Assembly: GCA_023144035.1 (NCBI GenBank)
Contig: JAGLGM010000001.1
Coordinates: 199,422 to 263,421 of the forward strand
Reading direction: 5' to 3'
Length of the DNA stretch: 64,000 bases
DNA from: Candidatus Pacearchaeota archaeon
GTDB lineage: Archaea; Nanobdellota; Nanobdellia; Pacearchaeales; GW2011-AR1
Part shown: positions 1-7,822 of the stretch, one piece after another
How the letters are laid out: every line of letters starts with the position of its first letter
Numbering within the stretch: the stretch's first letter is position 1
Translations under genes and position numbers: made by a program
Notes under the pieces: model-generated
What the model saw: only the letters and a program-made list of their open reading frames with translations
Databases searched by the model: none
Told to the model about the DNA's origin: nothing

Positions 1-559
1 TATCAACAAGTCTATTATTGTCAAGAACAATACATGTATCTGTTACATCTCTAAGTTCTTGTAAACCAAATTCAGCTTTGTCAATTCTTGCTTTTTCTGA
101 TTCAAAAGGCATAGTTACTACTCCAATAACAACTGCTCCAGTTTCTTTAGCAAGTTGAGATATTACTGGCGCTGCACCTGTTCCTGTTCCACCGCCCATT
201 CCTGCGACTACAAAAACCATATCTGCTCCACCTACCATCTTCTTAATATCAACTATTGCTTCTTTTGCAGCTTCTCTCCCTTTTTGAGGAGCTCCACCAC
301 AACCTAATCCACGAGTCAATTCTTTACCAATCAAAACTTTTTCATCTGCTTTTGTAACACTTAAATGTAAAGCATCTGTATTTGCTGCGTAAATTGCTGC
401 TCCATTAATACCTTTATTAAAAAGCCATGTTATTGCATTACAACCCATACCCCCAACACCAATTACCTTAATATTTGCTTTTCCAGCTCTAAGTTCATCA
501 AAGTTAATACTATGAGAGTCTGTATTTGCTATTGCCTCTTTTGCAAAATCGAATACCAT
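1..559 (-). CDS. ftsZ: Cell division protein FtsZ, N-terminal part (cut by window edge)
   Basis: Tubulin-like GTPase that forms the cytokinetic Z-ring. It is missing from the ORF track because its 3' end lies beyond base 1. About 186 residues are visible when the minus strand is translated by eye. They include the glycine-rich nucleotide loop [10 protein letters not shown], the AANTDA segment and the tubulin signature [10 protein letters not shown], all diagnostic of FtsZ. I chose the ATG at 557-559 because a strong Shine-Dalgarno sequence (AAAAGGAGG) precedes it and the protein starts [12 protein letters not shown]. The gene stands alone at this end, with noncoding DNA upstream. Family assignment is secure; which archaeal FtsZ paralogue (FtsZ1 or FtsZ2) was not resolved. 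Confidence 0.95.
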   Translation of the reverse strand, partial: MVFDFAKEAIANTDSHSINFDELRAGKANIKVIGVGGMGCNAITWLFNKGINGAAIYAANTDALHLSVTKADEKVLIGKELTRGLGCGGAPQKGREAAKEAIVDIKKMVGGADMVFVVAGMGGGTGTGAAPVISQLAKETGAVVIGVVTMPFESEKARIDKAEFGLQELRDVTDTCIVLDNNRLVD

Positions 560-570
560 CTTTTTTTTAA

Positions 571-616
571 CCTCCTTTTCATTTTATTGTAACTTTTCTA
601 CGAAAAGCTTATATAG
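571..616 (-). promoter_or_regulatory. ftsZ promoter and ribosome binding site
   Basis: Reading the minus strand, a TATA-like box CTATATAAGC (plus-strand 607-616) lies about 50 bases before the ftsZ ATG, and a consensus Shine-Dalgarno AAAAGGAGG (571-579) lies 11 bases before it. A TATA box normally sits about 25 bases before the transcription start, so the mRNA would have a short leader carrying this ribosome binding site. Many other genes here look leaderless. Confidence 0.6.
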
Positions 617-979
617 TTGTTATGTTTTCAACTATAGTTAAGAAAAAAAGGGAAATCACCTCTTCATACATTCATTAATTATCAAACCACGAATTTGAAT
701 AATTAATATACAAAAATATTAGTAAATAATTCTTTAAATAAATTTTGGTGATGAAAAACAACTAAGAAATTTGTTTACGTTAAAGTTTGGGGAGGCACGA
801 GCTGAAATTTAAAGGTTTCCTCTTGAGTTTAAATCTATCACAAGCTGTTCTAAGCGAAGTTGATGAAAATTGTCTTTAAAATTGTCGTTGGGGGTGAAAA
901 GAGCGCGCTTTTTTGCCTTCTTTTTTTCTAAAAAAGAAAATTCCCATAATATTATAAAAGATTTTCAATTATTTGAATT
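617..979. other. Noncoding gap between ftsZ and the MFS gene
   Basis: About 360 bases with no credible ORF on either strand. It holds a TATA-like stretch (TTTAAATAA, about 733), then less AT-rich sequence than usual here (GGGGAGGCACGAGCTG around 790-805 and GAGCGCGCTTTTTT around 900), and a T-rich/A-rich inverted repeat around 920-942. A TATA-like TTATAAAAG near 952-960 lies about 24 bases before the ATG at 980 and is the likely promoter of the next gene. A small RNA is possible between 760 and 920, but I could not fold it into a known family. Confidence 0.4.
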
Positions 980-2149
980 ATGCAAGATAAATTAAAATCA
1001 AATATCTGGAAGTATTTTCTAATTATCTTAACTAATAGAAGAAATTATTTGCCTATCCTTGCAATTTACTTTTTGACACTTTCAAATACTACTGCTCAAC
1101 AAATTGGATTATATATTGGAATTGGGTGGATTGCAGGATTTCTTTTAGAAATCCCTTCAGGTTATATTTCTGATAAATGGGGACATAAAAAAACATTAAT
1201 TTTAGCTAAATTTTCTATGTTAATTTCAACTCTCTTTTTTATATTTGGAAATTCTCTTCCTTATTTCATTTTGGGATCGTCATTTATTGCTTTAGGCTTT
1301 GCTTTTACATCTGGAACAGGAGGAGCGTTTTTACATAATACTCTTGTCGGATTAAAAAGAGAAAAAGAATATGGAAATATTGGTGGAAAAATTAGAGCAA
1401 AAGCTTCATTGGTTTCAGCAGGAATGATTTTACTATTACCTTTATTGACAAAAATTTCATTTATTATGCCTATTAAAATATATTTAATCTTTGATATAGT
1501 TGGAATTTTAGTAGCATTTTCTCTATATTCTCCTAAAATAAAGTATGGCGCAAAAGACGAAGAAGGAGAAAAAATATGGTCACAATTAAAGAGATTTAAG
1601 GGAACGGGATTTTATACTACTTCTCTTTTTATTGGAATGCTTGGAGGTTTTATGATGGCACTTTCTCCGTTCAAGGAACCTTTTGTAGAATCCTTAGGGT
1701 TCCCCATTATATTTATAGGTTCAATAATGGCACTTTCTAGGGTGGTTTGGTTTATTGTTGGACATAATTTAAAATTCTTAAAAAAGATAAAGATTCAAAG
1801 GCTACTCTTTTATGAAATCTTTTTCTTTTCAGGATTGATTATATTAATCTCGCAATTAACAAATCCTTATTTAATTGGTGCAATGTTTGCAATACTAATA
1901 GGATATTGGCATGGACGAAGTTCATTGATTGGAGAATATTATTTGAATAATTTTTTGATAAATAAGAGATATAAGGCAACAATGCTTTCGATTAAACAAC
2001 AAATTGGAAAATTGTTTGAATCTGGTATTGCATTACTTATCGGATTCGTTATGGCTATTTCTTTTAGTTCTGGTTTTTTAATTTTGGGAATTTGTATGTT
2101 TCTTATTTTGTTGGCTATTTATCCATTTTTGAAAAAATGTGAAAAATAA
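980..2149 (+). CDS. MFS family transporter
   Basis: 389-residue polytopic membrane protein of the major facilitator superfamily, about 11-12 hydrophobic segments over its whole length. Between the second and third segments it has the motif-A-like loop GYISDKWGHKK (G-x3-D-x2-G-x-K), typical of MFS proteins. Substrate cannot be told from sequence. The start is supported by a TATA-like box about 24 bases upstream, giving a leaderless message. The gene is isolated, flanked on both sides by noncoding DNA, and by eye it uses TTG leucine codons more often than its neighbours, which favour TTA. Transfer is therefore possible, but composition was not measured. Confidence 0.85.
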   Translation: MQDKLKSNIWKYFLIILTNRRNYLPILAIYFLTLSNTTAQQIGLYIGIGWIAGFLLEIPSGYISDKWGHKKTLILAKFSMLISTLFFIFGNSLPYFILGSSFIALGFAFTSGTGGAFLHNTLVGLKREKEYGNIGGKIRAKASLVSAGMILLLPLLTKISFIMPIKIYLIFDIVGILVAFSLYSPKIKYGAKDEEGEKIWSQLKRFKGTGFYTTSLFIGMLGGFMMALSPFKEPFVESLGFPIIFIGSIMALSRVVWFIVGHNLKFLKKIKIQRLLFYEIFFFSGLIILISQLTNPYLIGAMFAILIGYWHGRSSLIGEYYLNNFLINKRYKATMLSIKQQIGKLFESGIALLIGFVMAISFSSGFLILGICMFLILLAIYPFLKKCEK

Positions 2150-2304
2150 TTCGCAGCGAAGCTGATTATCTGTTTTTATCTTTGATAAAACGCGCTCCCT
2201 GTCTTTTGTTTTGACAATTTTGTTTTCAGCAATTTCGTTTAACATCAGGTTTAAGGAGAGTTTCGACTAAAAGGTATAAATAAATTTTCATAGTTTAAAA
2301 TCAA

Positions 2305-2718
2305 TTAAATCAAAGGTAAAATAACTTGTATAGAGCCAATTCCACCTTGAATAACACTTACAACAACTCCCCGCAAAACAGCAAACAAGATTAAAGACAA
2401 TATAATTACAAATGCCAATTCTAATGCCCATATTCCAAGAGCTCTACCCCAACCTACCTTAAAAAAAGTCTTAATTAAAAATATATTAAATACAATTAAA
2501 GCTATACTTAAAACAATATTTAATGCCACAATAGAAATAAAACTTATGATTACACCTATAACTGCTGTTATTAAAACAACTTTAAATGCAGGAACAAAAA
2601 CCTTTCTCTGTTTAAGAATACTAGCTGAAAGCATTAAAAGAAGCGTCCCTATTATTAACAAAACTATTAAAGAAATTATAGTAGTTAAAATAACAAGTCC
2701 TATCGCCCCTAATACCAT
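2305..2718 (-). CDS. Small hydrophobic membrane protein, function unknown
   Basis: 137 residues, almost entirely hydrophobic, with three or four predicted transmembrane segments (near residues 1-30, 45-85 and 95-120) and few charged residues. No recognisable motif. It starts 22 bases after the stop of taw3 on the same strand, so the two are probably cotranscribed, though no functional link is evident. The ORF on the opposite strand (2546-2746) is a shadow. Reality of the gene rests on length, consistent membrane topology and its place in the operon. Confidence 0.6.
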   Translation of the reverse strand: MVLGAIGLVILTTIISLIVLLIIGTLLLMLSASILKQRKVFVPAFKVVLITAVIGVIISFISIVALNIVLSIALIVFNIFLIKTFFKVGWGRALGIWALELAFVIILSLILFAVLRGVVVSVIQGGIGSIQVILPLI

Positions 2719-2740
2719 AAATATATTAGGAAAAAGTTAT

Positions 2741-3313
2741 TTATAAATCTATATTCTTCTCCAAAGATTCTATCTTTTTCCAAGTATTTTTTAATTTCTC
2801 ATTTGCTCTTTTAACAAGTATCTTTAAGAAATCATCATCTACTAGAATCTTTCCATTATCAATTATTGGAAACTCTAATCTTTCTGTACTATTTAATTCA
2901 ACAATATATCTTTTATCTACTGCAATAATTCCTGACTTTTTCCAACCAGCTAATCTTGCTTTAGTACATAATTTATTAGCATCTTCAAGTGTTTTACAAG
3001 CAACATGAAGTGCACAAGGATCTAATTTAAATTTTATTGACTTTTTAGCTTTCTTAACATCTTCTAAATTTTTTTTTAATTGTTCAAAACTAATTAAATT
3101 ATGATATCTTTTAAGAAATAAATCCCTTGCTTTTTCATCTTGATCAGCAATTATAATTACTCGCCCAGAACAAGAAGAAGTTGTATAATAATTATCAGAC
3201 TTATTTATCTTCTCGCACAAACTAATAATTTTCTCATCCCACTTTCCAATATGGGATTTATCTTTTTTAGAAAGAATTTCTTTTTTCCGCTGTAAAAATA
3301 TGTCTTGAGGCAT
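2741..3313 (-). CDS. taw3: tRNA wybutosine-synthesizing protein Taw3/TYW3
   Basis: 190-residue AdoMet-dependent methyltransferase of the TYW3 family, which N4-methylates the tricyclic wyosine precursor at position 37 of tRNA-Phe. Visible family features are an N-terminal basic helix (FLQRKKEIL), the S-x-S-G-R signature as SSCSGR near residue 47, and the LDPCALHVAC and ARLAGWKKSGI segments typical of the fold. Length matches archaeal TYW3 (about 190-210). No other wyosine gene (Taw1, Taw2) lies in the window. The ATG at 3311-3313 is about 50 bases from the divergent gene at 3364, leaving room for two back-to-back promoters. Confidence 0.92.
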   Translation of the reverse strand: MPQDIFLQRKKEILSKKDKSHIGKWDEKIISLCEKINKSDNYYTTSSCSGRVIIIADQDEKARDLFLKRYHNLISFEQLKKNLEDVKKAKKSIKFKLDPCALHVACKTLEDANKLCTKARLAGWKKSGIIAVDKRYIVELNSTERLEFPIIDNGKILVDDDFLKILVKRANEKLKNTWKKIESLEKNIDL

Positions 3314-3363
3314 AATAAATTCAATAAGAAAATCTTTATATATTTTAAGGAACTTTCTAAGCT

Positions 3364-3996
3364 ATGAAAAATCTAAGAATCTCAATAATTGGGCCAGGAA
3401 ATATTAAATATCATTATCAAGATCTTTTAAGAATAAAAGAAAAAACTCTAAAAAAACACATCAACAACCTTGGAAAAGTAATTGCAGAATCAAATAATTC
3501 TATTGCAATTGTACCTGATAAAGGAATTTGTTTAGAAATAGCAAAATCATATAAAAAACAAGGTGGAAAACAAGTTTTAGCAATAGTTCCTAAAGATGAT
3601 AAAAAATATGGAACAAAACATCTAAAACAATATATTTTTGAAAAAAACTTATTTGATAAAACAATTAATTCAAAAACATGGCAAGAACAATTATTTAATT
3701 TATGTTTATATGGAGATGTTTGTCTTTATTTAGGCTCAAGTATAGGTTCAAATGCAGAACTTTTAGCATCAGTATATAGATATAATAAACTAAACAAATT
3801 TAAGAAAAACAAAAAGAAATTTGATAAAGAAATTAAAGCAGGGTCTGAAATTCATCTAACTTTTATAATTTATACTCCTTTTTTAAAATCAAAGAGACTT
3901 CCTACAGAAACAGAAGCTTATTTTAAAAAATTTAAAATAAAATTAGAATATGTTAAATCTCCAAAACAATTGAAAGAAAAACTTCAAAAATTATGA
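3364..3996 (+). CDS. SLOG/LOG-like Rossmannoid nucleotide-binding protein
   Basis: 210 residues. The N-terminus IGPGNIKYHY, a strand of the form SIAIVPDKGICLEIAKSYKKQGG, and the segment YLGSSIGSNAELLAS resemble the Rossmann-like fold of LOG/lysine-decarboxylase-like and SLOG proteins, where a P-G-G-x-G-T-x-x-E loop binds a nucleotide. Here that loop is LGSSIGSNAELL, so the classic GG is replaced by SS and the glutamate is kept. Activity is therefore uncertain; ligand sensing is as likely as catalysis. A TATA-like TTTATATATTTTAAGG lies about 25 bases before the ATG. The 3' end converges on the next gene with a 6-base overlap. Confidence 0.5.
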   Translation: MKNLRISIIGPGNIKYHYQDLLRIKEKTLKKHINNLGKVIAESNNSIAIVPDKGICLEIAKSYKKQGGKQVLAIVPKDDKKYGTKHLKQYIFEKNLFDKTINSKTWQEQLFNLCLYGDVCLYLGSSIGSNAELLASVYRYNKLNKFKKNKKKFDKEIKAGSEIHLTFIIYTPFLKSKRLPTETEAYFKKFKIKLEYVKSPKQLKEKLQKL

Positions 3997-4656
3997 TTTC
4001 TCAAGAATTTGAGCATTTATTCCTTCTTCTTTACAAAGTTCAACAAATTCCTTTGCATCTTCTTCACTCCCAATTATACTCGCATAATGCATTGGAATAA
4101 CTAAAGTAGGTTTTATTATTTTAGCTGCTTCAACAGCCTCCTCAGCACTCATTGTAAACCTACCTCCAATAGGAAGTAAAGCCACAAATTCCTTGTCTGA
4201 TTGATTATGGCCTGTTAATTTTTGCATCTCTGGTATAACATCTGTATCTCCTGCATGATAAATTATAACCCCATTCATTTTTATCAAATATCCTACCCAT
4301 CCTTCATCTTGAGGATGAAAATGTTTATCAACATTATAAGCAGGTAAAGTAGAAATTTTTATATTTCCAAATTCAACTTCTTGCCCTACTTCAACAACAT
4401 GAATTTCAATAGGTACATCGAATCTAGTAATCTTACTCTGACAATCTGCAGGAGCAATAATTTTTGTTCCTTCTTGAATAATCTTTTCAATATCTGCAAC
4501 ACTACAATGGTCATAATGACTATGAGTTAATAAGATAATATCTGCTTTTTCAGAATCTTCTTTAATATTATATGGATCTATGTAAATTGTTTTGCCATCC
4601 TTTATCAAAAATCCAGCATGTCCTAACCATTTAATATCTACATTTCCTATGTTCAT
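3991..4656 (-). CDS. Metallo-beta-lactamase fold hydrolase (UPF0173/UlaG type)
   Basis: 221-residue metal-dependent hydrolase. The H-x-H-x-D-H zinc motif is THSHYDHC near residues 44-51; later ligands are the aspartate in YHAGDTD and the histidine in PMHYAS. Overall order (WLGHAGF at the N-terminus, short length, no RNase Z or glyoxalase features) fits the UPF0173 group, whose substrate is generally unknown. It follows the metallophosphoesterase gene on the same strand with a 30-base gap, so the two may form an operon. Confidence 0.88.
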   Translation of the reverse strand: MNIGNVDIKWLGHAGFLIKDGKTIYIDPYNIKEDSEKADIILLTHSHYDHCSVADIEKIIQEGTKIIAPADCQSKITRFDVPIEIHVVEVGQEVEFGNIKISTLPAYNVDKHFHPQDEGWVGYLIKMNGVIIYHAGDTDVIPEMQKLTGHNQSDKEFVALLPIGGRFTMSAEEAVEAAKIIKPTLVIPMHYASIIGSEEDAKEFVELCKEEGINAQILEKS

Positions 4657-4686
4657 AAAAATTCAAAGAACTCTCGATTTTTAAAG

Positions 4687-5490
4687 TTAATCAATATCTA
4701 AAAGGATGTAATCTCCAGAATGACCTACATTATACACTTCTGTTTTTCCTATCTTCTTTTTCCCCTTTGCTTCATGAATGTGTCCACAAAAAACATATCT
4801 AGGTTGTTTCTTCTTTGTATACTCTAAAATAACTTTGCTTCCAGCATGTTTCCCTATCCATTTTTTAGGAGGATCATATTTATTACTTACTTTATCTAAA
4901 ATACCATATGGAGGTTGATGACAAACTAAAATATCAATTTTTTTAAATTTTTTCAAAACTTTTTTAGCTTTACTTGTTTCGTTCTTGGCTTTCTTCATCT
5001 CTTTTTTAAAATCTTTTGGTTTAAATTCATTAACCCAGCTAGTATCAACAAAATATTCTAAGAAACCAACACGCAAATTATTAATTTTCCTTAACCTATT
5101 TTTAACTAAAAAAATATTTTTCATGTTATTAATCATTCCAAGAGTATAATTAATTTTAATTCCATATTCTTTTTTATCTCTTCTAACTTGTTTTAAAGTA
5201 GTAATTCCAACATTTCCTTGAATAGTATAAACAGGAGCAAATTTCCTTAATTTATTTAAAATTTCAATTGTAGAATTATGAACTTCTGTATCAACTGTTT
5301 TGATATATTTAGCATCTTTTTCTAATTCTTCTAACCCTTTTGCTTTTCTCTTTAAATTATCAAAAAACCATTTTCTAGCTAAATCAACTTTTCCTAAATC
5401 TCCTGTAATTAAAATTACATCTGCTTGTTTTAAAATAGATTTTTTATACTTACTATACCCATGGGGATCCCCAATAACTAATATCTTCAT
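4687..5490 (-). CDS. Calcineurin-like metallophosphoesterase
   Basis: 267 residues with the full metallophosphoesterase motif set in order: GDPHGYSKY (motif I, D-x-H), TGDLGK (motif II, GD), QGNVG (motif III, GN), LVCHQPPYG (histidine ligand) and CGHIHEA (GH-x-H). The middle region of about 70 residues is lysine-rich and outside the conserved core. The substrate could be a nucleotide, phosphodiester or phosphoprotein; nothing in the sequence decides it. Probably cotranscribed with the downstream UPF0173-type hydrolase. A plus-strand ORF at 5300-5524 is a shadow. Confidence 0.88.
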   Translation of the reverse strand: MKILVIGDPHGYSKYKKSILKQADVILITGDLGKVDLARKWFFDNLKRKAKGLEELEKDAKYIKTVDTEVHNSTIEILNKLRKFAPVYTIQGNVGITTLKQVRRDKKEYGIKINYTLGMINNMKNIFLVKNRLRKINNLRVGFLEYFVDTSWVNEFKPKDFKKEMKKAKNETSKAKKVLKKFKKIDILVCHQPPYGILDKVSNKYDPPKKWIGKHAGSKVILEYTKKKQPRYVFCGHIHEAKGKKKIGKTEVYNVGHSGDYILLDID

Positions 5491-5570
5491 AACATCTCAA
5501 ACAAAATCAAATTTAAAAACCTAACTAATAAAATAAAAAAAGAAAATAAAAAATAAAAATAAAAATAAAA

Positions 5571-5759
5571 TTATTCTTCGTCTGAATCTTCTTCATCTTC
5601 TGAAGCATCTTCATCACTATCTTCAGATTTTTCTTCTACATCATCGTCGTCTGAATCATCTTTAGCTTCTTCTTTGTCTTCGTTATCTTCTACTTTTTCT
5701 TCAACCTTTTCTTCTTCTGTAGAATCTTCCTCAACCTTTTCTTTGTGTTCTTCTTCCAT
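5571..5759 (-). CDS. Small highly acidic low-complexity protein
   Basis: About 62 residues, built almost entirely from Glu and Asp with Ser, Lys and Val (for example DSDDDDVEEKSED), ending DEEDSDEE. No fold is expected; such proteins can act as charge chaperones or polycation binders. The ORF track starts at 5774, but that ATG lies within the Shine-Dalgarno of a second ATG: the sequence ATGGAGGGAAATACAATG places GGAGGG seven bases before the ATG at 5757-5759, which I take as the start. An A-rich repetitive tail (AAAATAAAAAT units) follows the stop. Real expression is likely given the ribosome binding site; function is unknown. Confidence 0.65.
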   Translation of the reverse strand: MEEEHKEKVEEDSTEEEKVEEKVEDNEDKEEAKDDSDDDDVEEKSEDSDEDASEDEEDSDEE

Positions 5760-5911
5760 TGTATTTCCCTCCATTTTATATAAAATACCACTAATCTATT
5801 TTGCTTTTAAAGATGAATTTCTACTTAAGAATTAAGAAAAAACCTACAAAAGATTTATAAAAGAAATTCTAAGGATTAAATCTTATTTGTGTCTAAACTT
5901 AAACTTAAAAG

Positions 5912-6289
5912 CTACAACATAATAGAAGTTCCTAATCTAGACAAATGTGGGTCTCCTGTTAAAACCTTAGCATCATTTAAAATAGCAGTGTTCAAAATAA
6001 TCATATCTGCAAACCCCATACTCTTAATTTTCTTTTTAGTCTTATTATACAATTTTCCAAATTCCAAAACAAACTCTTCATTAATTCCGGCTATTTGAGA
6101 ATTATGTTTAATAAAATCTAAAAGCTCCTTGCAATTCCACCCTTCTTTATCTGCTTTATAGCTTAATTCTAAAAGAACTATCAAAGGAGTTAAAACTTCA
6201 TTATTTTCAAGATAATTCTTAACTTCAAGCCCCTTTTTACCTCCTTCAAAATACTCTATCCACGCAAAAGTATCAAAAATTATTTTCAT
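5912..6289 (-). CDS. vapC: PIN-domain ribonuclease toxin (VapC-like)
   Basis: 125-residue PIN domain with all expected acidic residues: Asp in IFDTFAWIEYF at the N-terminus, Glu in LLELSYKAD near residue 42, Asp in FADMIIL near 99 and Asp in LTGDPHL near 116. VapC toxins are Mg-dependent RNases, usually cutting tRNA or rRNA. Its ATG overlaps the stop of the upstream antitoxin-like gene by four bases, the typical toxin-antitoxin arrangement. The plus-strand ORF 5889-6098 is a shadow. Confidence 0.9.
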   Translation of the reverse strand: MKIIFDTFAWIEYFEGGKKGLEVKNYLENNEVLTPLIVLLELSYKADKEGWNCKELLDFIKHNSQIAGINEEFVLEFGKLYNKTKKKIKSMGFADMIILNTAILNDAKVLTGDPHLSRLGTSIML

Positions 6290-6501
6290 TTTAACCTATT
6301 AGAATCCTTCCACATTTCTTCCCGCTCTTTTCTTGTAAAAGATTTTGTTTTTCCTTTCAAAGCTCCAAACATAGAATCCTTAACCCCTTCTTTTTTCATA
6401 ACAAGCTCAATTATCAATTTATCAAATGAAGAAATTTTTTCTTTTTCTTTTAACTCTTTAATTAAATTAAATGTTTTTTCTTTCAAAGCAATAGTTTTCA
6501 T
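6286..6501 (-). CDS. vapB: VapB-like antitoxin
   Basis: 71-residue protein directly upstream of, and overlapping by four bases with, the PIN-domain gene. N-terminus MKTIALKEKTFNLIKELK resembles the short DNA-binding segment of archaeal VapB antitoxins, and the C-terminus (SFTRKEREEMWKDSNRLK) is a basic, amphipathic tail suited to wrapping the toxin. Antitoxins normally autoregulate; an AT-rich palindromic stretch (ATTATAATATATAACTTATAACTTATAAA in plus orientation just upstream) may be the operator. The call depends mainly on gene context. Confidence 0.8.
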   Translation of the reverse strand: MKTIALKEKTFNLIKELKEKEKISSFDKLIIELVMKKEGVKDSMFGALKGKTKSFTRKEREEMWKDSNRLK

Positions 6502-6535
6502 ATTATAATATATAACTTATAACTTATAAATCTTT

Positions 6536-7822
6536 CTAAGGATTAAGCCTATTTGGAGTTCTTGGAAAAGCTATAGCATCTTTAACTGTATCAAATCCAC
6601 ATATCCAAGCAACAAATCTTTCAACACCTAAACCAAAACCAGAATGAGGGACACTTCCATATCTTCTAGAATCTAAATACCAATCAGAAGTTCCTAAATC
6701 TACTTTAGCTTTTTTTAATCTTTCTTTAATCTTCTCTAAACTTGGCTCTCTTTGTGAACCATCAACTAATTCCCCTATATTTGGAGCTAAAAGATTAAAA
6801 TTAGTTCCTGTTCCTGGTTTTTTTAAATCCTCTCCATGATAAAACTTCAAAAGTTTTAAAGGATAATTAGTAACAAAAACAAATTTATCTCCATAATATT
6901 TAGCTAAACCTCTTTCTTCATGAGCTCCAAAATCATCACCTTGTTTTATTTTGTGTCCTTTTTCTTTTAATTTTTTAATTGCTTCTTCATAAGTTATTCG
7001 TTTAAATGAAGCTTTAACTTGCTTAAGCATAGGAATATCTGCTCCTAAAATTTCAAGTTCTTTTTTATTTTCTTTTAAAACTTTATTAATAGCATAAACA
7101 ATACATTCTTCTGCCATATCCATATTACCTTTTAAATCCATCCAAGCACTTTCAAGTTCAAAATGCCAAAATTCTGTTACATGCCAAGGTGTTTTAGACC
7201 TCTCTGCTCTAAAACTTGGAGCAATTGTATATGCTTTTTCCACAGCACTAATAAAATTTTCAGCATAAAATTGCCAAGATTGAGTTAAGTATGCTTTTTT
7301 TCCAAAATATTTTAATTCAAATGTTTCAGAACCACCTTCACTAGTAGCCCCACTTAAAGAAGGAGCTTCTACTTCTGTAAATCCTTTTTTCCGCATAAGT
7401 TCATGAAAAGCAAAAAGAACTGTAGATCTAATTTTCAAACTAGAAATCATCTTCCTACTTCTCAACCACAAATGCCTTCTATCCCCTAACAAATCTTCAT
7501 TCAAATCTTTTTGAATTGGAAACTCATTTGACACCCCTATAATATTTAATTTATCAACAGATATTTCATAACCTGTTGGTGCACGTTTATCTGCTTTAAT
7601 TATTCCTTCAATCTCTACAGATGCTTCTACTTGTAATTTATCAATATCATTCCATTGTTTCATAAATTTCTTTCTATCTACAACACATTGAATAATGTTT
7701 GTAGAATCTCTTAAAACCAAAAATCTCAATTTATTCGAACCTCTTTCTCTATAAATCCAGCCCCTAACAGAAACCTTTCCTTTGCCTTTATTTATAGCCT
7801 CTTGGATTGATATGAATTTCAT
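6536..7822 (-). CDS. asnS: Asparaginyl-tRNA synthetase, archaeal type
   Basis: 428-residue class IIb synthetase charging tRNA-Asn. It has an N-terminal OB-fold anticodon domain (VSVRGWIYRERGSNK), motif 2 around FRAERSKTPWHVTEFWHFELE, and motif 3 GFGLGVERFVAWICG near the C-terminus, ending FPRTPNRLNP as in archaeal AsnRS. Length matches archaeal AsnRS (about 430). It overlaps the stop of aspS by four bases, so gatE, aspS and asnS form one minus-strand cluster handling acidic amino acids and amides. With AsnRS present, Asn-tRNA need not be made by amidation, which agrees with the archaeal GatDE (Gln-specific) system seen here. Confidence 0.95.
   Translation of the reverse strand: MKFISIQEAINKGKGKVSVRGWIYRERGSNKLRFLVLRDSTNIIQCVVDRKKFMKQWNDIDKLQVEASVEIEGIIKADKRAPTGYEISVDKLNIIGVSNEFPIQKDLNEDLLGDRRHLWLRSRKMISSLKIRSTVLFAFHELMRKKGFTEVEAPSLSGATSEGGSETFELKYFGKKAYLTQSWQFYAENFISAVEKAYTIAPSFRAERSKTPWHVTEFWHFELESAWMDLKGNMDMAEECIVYAINKVLKENKKELEILGADIPMLKQVKASFKRITYEEAIKKLKEKGHKIKQGDDFGAHEERGLAKYYGDKFVFVTNYPLKLLKFYHGEDLKKPGTGTNFNLLAPNIGELVDGSQREPSLEKIKERLKKAKVDLGTSDWYLDSRRYGSVPHSGFGLGVERFVAWICGFDTVKDAIAFPRTPNRLNP

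Noticed and set aside
733-805. Possible C/D box small RNA (GGTGATGA followed by CTGA)
   Set aside because: No internal D' and C' boxes were found, and the TATA-like box would place the transcript start after the C box. Left as an unproven idea.
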